A stretch of DNA of 64,000 nucleotides, from the NCBI GenBank assembly GCA_947501475.1, contig CANMWA010000002.1, positions 124,001-188,000 of the forward strand, written 5' to 3'. The notes under the pieces are model-generated. The model was not told the DNA's origin, did not search any database, and was given only the letters and a program-made list of their open reading frames with translations. Positions 61,842-64,000 of this stretch are shown in pieces; position 1 is the first letter of the stretch, and each line of letters opens with the position of its first letter. Source of the DNA: an uncultured Aquimarina sp. (GTDB lineage: Bacteria; Bacteroidota; Bacteroidia; Flavobacteriales; Flavobacteriaceae). The translations under genes were made by a program, and so were the position numbers.

Positions 61842-63221
61842 TTACACAACTTCGCGTATTACGATTGCAGAACTATACAAGAAAAGTTTATTTCCTGTTT
61901 CGGGGTCCTTATGTTTACCTTCTAAATAATCATAACTAACTATAATTTCATCTTTACCATCACTGGCACTAAATTGTGTTTTTTTATGTTTCCCAGAGTT
62001 GTCTATGTAAAATTGATGATAACTCGAAGGCTCGCTAGCCATAGCATAGAGTGAATTTTTTCCATCAAATGGAACATCAAATAAACATGAGAAGGTTTTA
62101 ACTACTTTTTGTGTTTTAGGGTCTTTTAATCTAAATCGCATGGTATATCCTAACCCGGTAAATTCAGAATCGCTCTGATATCTAAACGCCACACCATTAT
62201 ACCATGTTCCTAGATCAATCCCGCCTGGTCCTATTCGTTTTACAGCTGCCTCGACATTAGGTGTTGGTAGATTATGCTCTTTACCATGATCCTCATACGG
62301 AAAATCTAGTAGGACATCATATTCTGTTAGATTATAAAAATATACGTTTTGATAAGATTCGTGCAGTACAAATTCGATGATTAACAAAACAGCGACTATA
62401 ATTATAACCCCCACTACTGTATACTTAAGGGTTTTTGTAGTAACCCCTTCTACAGATTCTATCCAAGCTTCGCCAGCTGCTGCTCTACCAGCCGCTACTG
62501 CCGCCTCAAGGCCTTCTCCAGCAACCAATTCTCCGACAAAGCCAGTCACAAATCTATAACATGCCTTGGTCACCCCTTTTAATAGTGCCCATAGCGTTTT
62601 CATTACTGCGCTACTTAATTCTTTAAAAACATCAGCAAAGGCATCTCCTCCAAATTTTGCTATAACAGCTGCAATAGCTGCTGCCAAAGCTCCTTCTCCT
62701 AATACAAAAACGCCTAAATTGATCCAAGTATCATTATTTTGGCCTGTACCAAAGTGCATGGGGATATCCATACGGGTAAAGTATTTTTTACCATCTATAA
62801 CTATATAGGTTTTCTTTGGATCTACCTTATATTTTTTGGCCATCTTCTGGATCTCTTCTTGACTTTTAACCTCTGTTAATTTTACAGTGCTAAGAATCTC
62901 TGCCTGATCAAGATAAAAGTTGAAATCCTGGTTATCTATAGCCATATCGGCAGCCCATATTGTATTTCCATTAGGTTGCTTTACTTCTTGTAATCCATCA
63001 AAACCAATTTTTGAAAACTCTCGCATAAATTTACCCATGCGATAATTCTGTAGATTAAGATTTTGTGTAGTTACATCATTAATAGTTTTGTTACCTGTTA
63101 AAGGTTTTACCATCCCGCCTGGCGCAAATTGCGATTGTGGTTTGTCAAAACGAACGTCTTTGCTGGCAGTATCATCATTGATGTTTTCTGCTACTAATAC
63201 ATTTTCTTTTAGTGTACTCAT
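61842..63221 (-). CDS. Unrecognised paralogue of the LamG protein, without the LamG domain
   Basis: 459 residues. The order matches the first 460 residues of the neighbour: VIDGKKYFTRMDIPMHFGTG, the Ala/Gly-rich region (EGALAAAIAAVIAKFGGDAF, VAGEGLEAAVAAGRAAAGEA), one strong transmembrane segment (TVVGVIIIVAVLLIIEFVL), then QNVYFYNLTEYDVLLDFPY and GIDLGTWYNGVAFRYQSDSE. It ends with SYDYLEGKHKDPETGNKLFLY and lacks LamG. No signal peptide. The gene pair looks like a duplication with gain or loss of a binding domain. Confidence 0.75.
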   Translation of the reverse strand: MSTLKENVLVAENINDDTASKDVRFDKPQSQFAPGGMVKPLTGNKTINDVTTQNLNLQNYRMGKFMREFSKIGFDGLQEVKQPNGNTIWAADMAIDNQDFNFYLDQAEILSTVKLTEVKSQEEIQKMAKKYKVDPKKTYIVIDGKKYFTRMDIPMHFGTGQNNDTWINLGVFVLGEGALAAAIAAVIAKFGGDAFADVFKELSSAVMKTLWALLKGVTKACYRFVTGFVGELVAGEGLEAAVAAGRAAAGEAWIESVEGVTTKTLKYTVVGVIIIVAVLLIIEFVLHESYQNVYFYNLTEYDVLLDFPYEDHGKEHNLPTPNVEAAVKRIGPGGIDLGTWYNGVAFRYQSDSEFTGLGYTMRFRLKDPKTQKVVKTFSCLFDVPFDGKNSLYAMASEPSSYHQFYIDNSGKHKKTQFSASDGKDEIIVSYDYLEGKHKDPETGNKLFLYSSAIVIREVV

Positions 63222-63609
63222 GATATATATATTTAAGTGTTAATAAATTCTTTGTATATATTGATTACTCTTTCTGCTATACTTACATATCAGGGGGAAG
63301 GAAAGTTCTTAGGAGACCCTAAGAGATCATACTTTGTATTCAAGTATAATAGTTGTCTTTTTATATACTACTAAAGTACAGCACTAGGTTAATTTATAAT
63401 AGAGCATTAGTACTGATATTGATAAATTCGGTATAAATACTTATATGGAGTTTTATACCGAATTTATCGTATCGCAAAAAAATTATTAAAAAATGTAAGT
63501 GAAGCTTTTGTGTTTAAAAAAAGTAAGGCACAATTTAGAATCGTACTAGAGTTGTATGATCATATATTTATCTATTTTTAATCATTGTAAAACCAACAAC
63601 ACAAATACA
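63222..63609. other. Intergenic region upstream of the paralogue pair
   Basis: 388 bases. It contains the hairpin at 63421-63468 and the leader regions of the divergent genes on each side. No gene seen. Confidence 0.65.
63421..63468. repeat. Large intergenic inverted repeat
   Basis: GATAAATTCGGTATAAA (63421-63437) and its exact complement (63452-63468) around a 14-base loop. No T-run follows on either strand, so it is not a standard terminator; an operator or structured leader is possible. Confidence 0.8.
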
Positions 63610-64000
63610 ATGAAACATCTTAGAATTTTTATGCTGGCTATACTATGTAGTATTAGTTTTTTGGCAATAGGTCAAACCGATGATGAATCTGTACAAAACT
63701 CAAAAAAAATAAAAGGAAACTTTATTCATACCGTTTTGTTTTGGTTACATAATCCTGCAAATGAAAAGGAAAGAAAAACTTTTGAAGATGGAGTACAAGA
63801 ATTATTAAATCAGTGCCCATTTATTACGTCTAGTCACATAGGGATACCTGCTAACACCGCAACTAGACCTGTAGTTGATGCTTCTTATACCTATTGCGTG
63901 GTTATAACTTTTGAATCTAAAGAAGCTCATGATAAATACCAGGTAGATCCTTTACACAAAAAATTTGTTGAAGAAAACAAAAACCTATGGGATAAGGTAT
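63610..64000 (+). CDS. Secreted Dabb-domain protein (cut by window edge)
   Basis: 130 complete codons from ATG at 63610 to the window end. The signal peptide is MKHLRIFMLAILCSISFLAIGQ; the domain starts GNFIHTVLFWLHNPANE and has the conserved pattern CVVITFESKEAHDKYQ followed by DPLHKKFVEEN, characteristic of the stress-responsive alpha/beta barrel (Dabb) family. Most Dabb proteins are cytoplasmic, so a secreted form is of some interest. The C terminus is outside the window. Confidence 0.85.
   Translation, partial: MKHLRIFMLAILCSISFLAIGQTDDESVQNSKKIKGNFIHTVLFWLHNPANEKERKTFEDGVQELLNQCPFITSSHIGIPANTATRPVVDASYTYCVVITFESKEAHDKYQVDPLHKKFVEENKNLWDKV

Noticed and set aside
1..64000. tRNA, rRNA, insertion sequence or prophage
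   Set aside because: No cloverleaf-like sequence, transposase, integrase or phage structural gene was seen on either strand.

Overview
The window is AT-rich chromosomal DNA from a member of the Bacteroidota, most likely a marine flavobacterium (family Flavobacteriaceae; an Aquimarina-like genus is a guess). The pointers are a fused lpxC-fabZ gene, a PorX-type response regulator with a C-terminal PglZ/phosphatase domain, a secreted metallopeptidase ending in a type IX secretion (T9SS) sorting domain, a one-piece E1 alpha-beta 2-oxoacid dehydrogenase, menaquinone genes, and promoters of the Bacteroidota type (TTG, about 20 bases, TAnnTTTG). I see no rRNA, tRNA, insertion sequence, prophage or CRISPR array.

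Layout. 1-4.04 kb (minus): HD phosphohydrolase, lpxD, lpxC-fabZ and the start of lpxA, a lipid A operon. 4.17-7.9 kb (plus): porX, tsaE (holding a 44-base perfect palindrome), alanine dehydrogenase and a small membrane protein. 7.9-11 kb: a minus operon (flavin split-barrel protein, DUF1272 zinc protein, GNAT acetyltransferase) facing a MocR/PdxR-type regulator, with a 13-base direct repeat between them. 11-14 kb (minus): SDR protein, pentapeptide-repeat protein, glyoxalase-fold protein and proline dehydrogenase. 14-18.4 kb: aroB, an unknown membrane-anchored protein, and a T9SS-exported M12B metallopeptidase. 19-28 kb (plus): uvrA, a LOG-family hydrolase, a peptidase-like outer-membrane barrel protein without its catalytic motif, and the E1 dehydrogenase. 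28-36.8 kb (mostly minus): two related coiled-coil/membrane proteins, menB, a voltage-gated cation channel, a CvfB-like S1 protein, DUF2853, menD, menF and a probable menI thioesterase. 36.8-41 kb: TetR regulator plus two hydrolases, then an M43 lipoprotein metallopeptidase.

41-47 kb (minus): a SnoaL-like protein, a tandem array of twelve 21-base units, a DinB protein, PEP carboxylase, an Lrp regulator and an M14 carboxypeptidase. The M14 gene faces an XRE regulator across a region with four related operator-like sites, one of them between the -33 and -7 elements of the M14 promoter. 47-52.7 kb (plus): XRE gene, a lipoprotein, a TerC protein, a GTP cyclohydrolase II-like protein, an AraC/GyrI regulator, two tandem secreted paralogues with duplicated terminators, and a PhnA-like protein. 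52.7-58 kb (minus): an M23 peptidase and parE-parC (topoisomerase IV). 58-64 kb: a small membrane protein, a secreted esterase, a pair of large unrecognised paralogues with an Ala/Gly-rich membrane-active-looking segment (one with a C-terminal LamG domain), and the start of a secreted Dabb-domain protein.

Most of the window is housekeeping: envelope lipid, menaquinone, DNA repair and topology, amino acid and anaplerotic metabolism. The best candidates for something undescribed are the paralogue pair at 59.7-63.2 kb, the 21-base array at 41.6 kb, the palindrome inside tsaE, and the operator set upstream of the XRE gene.
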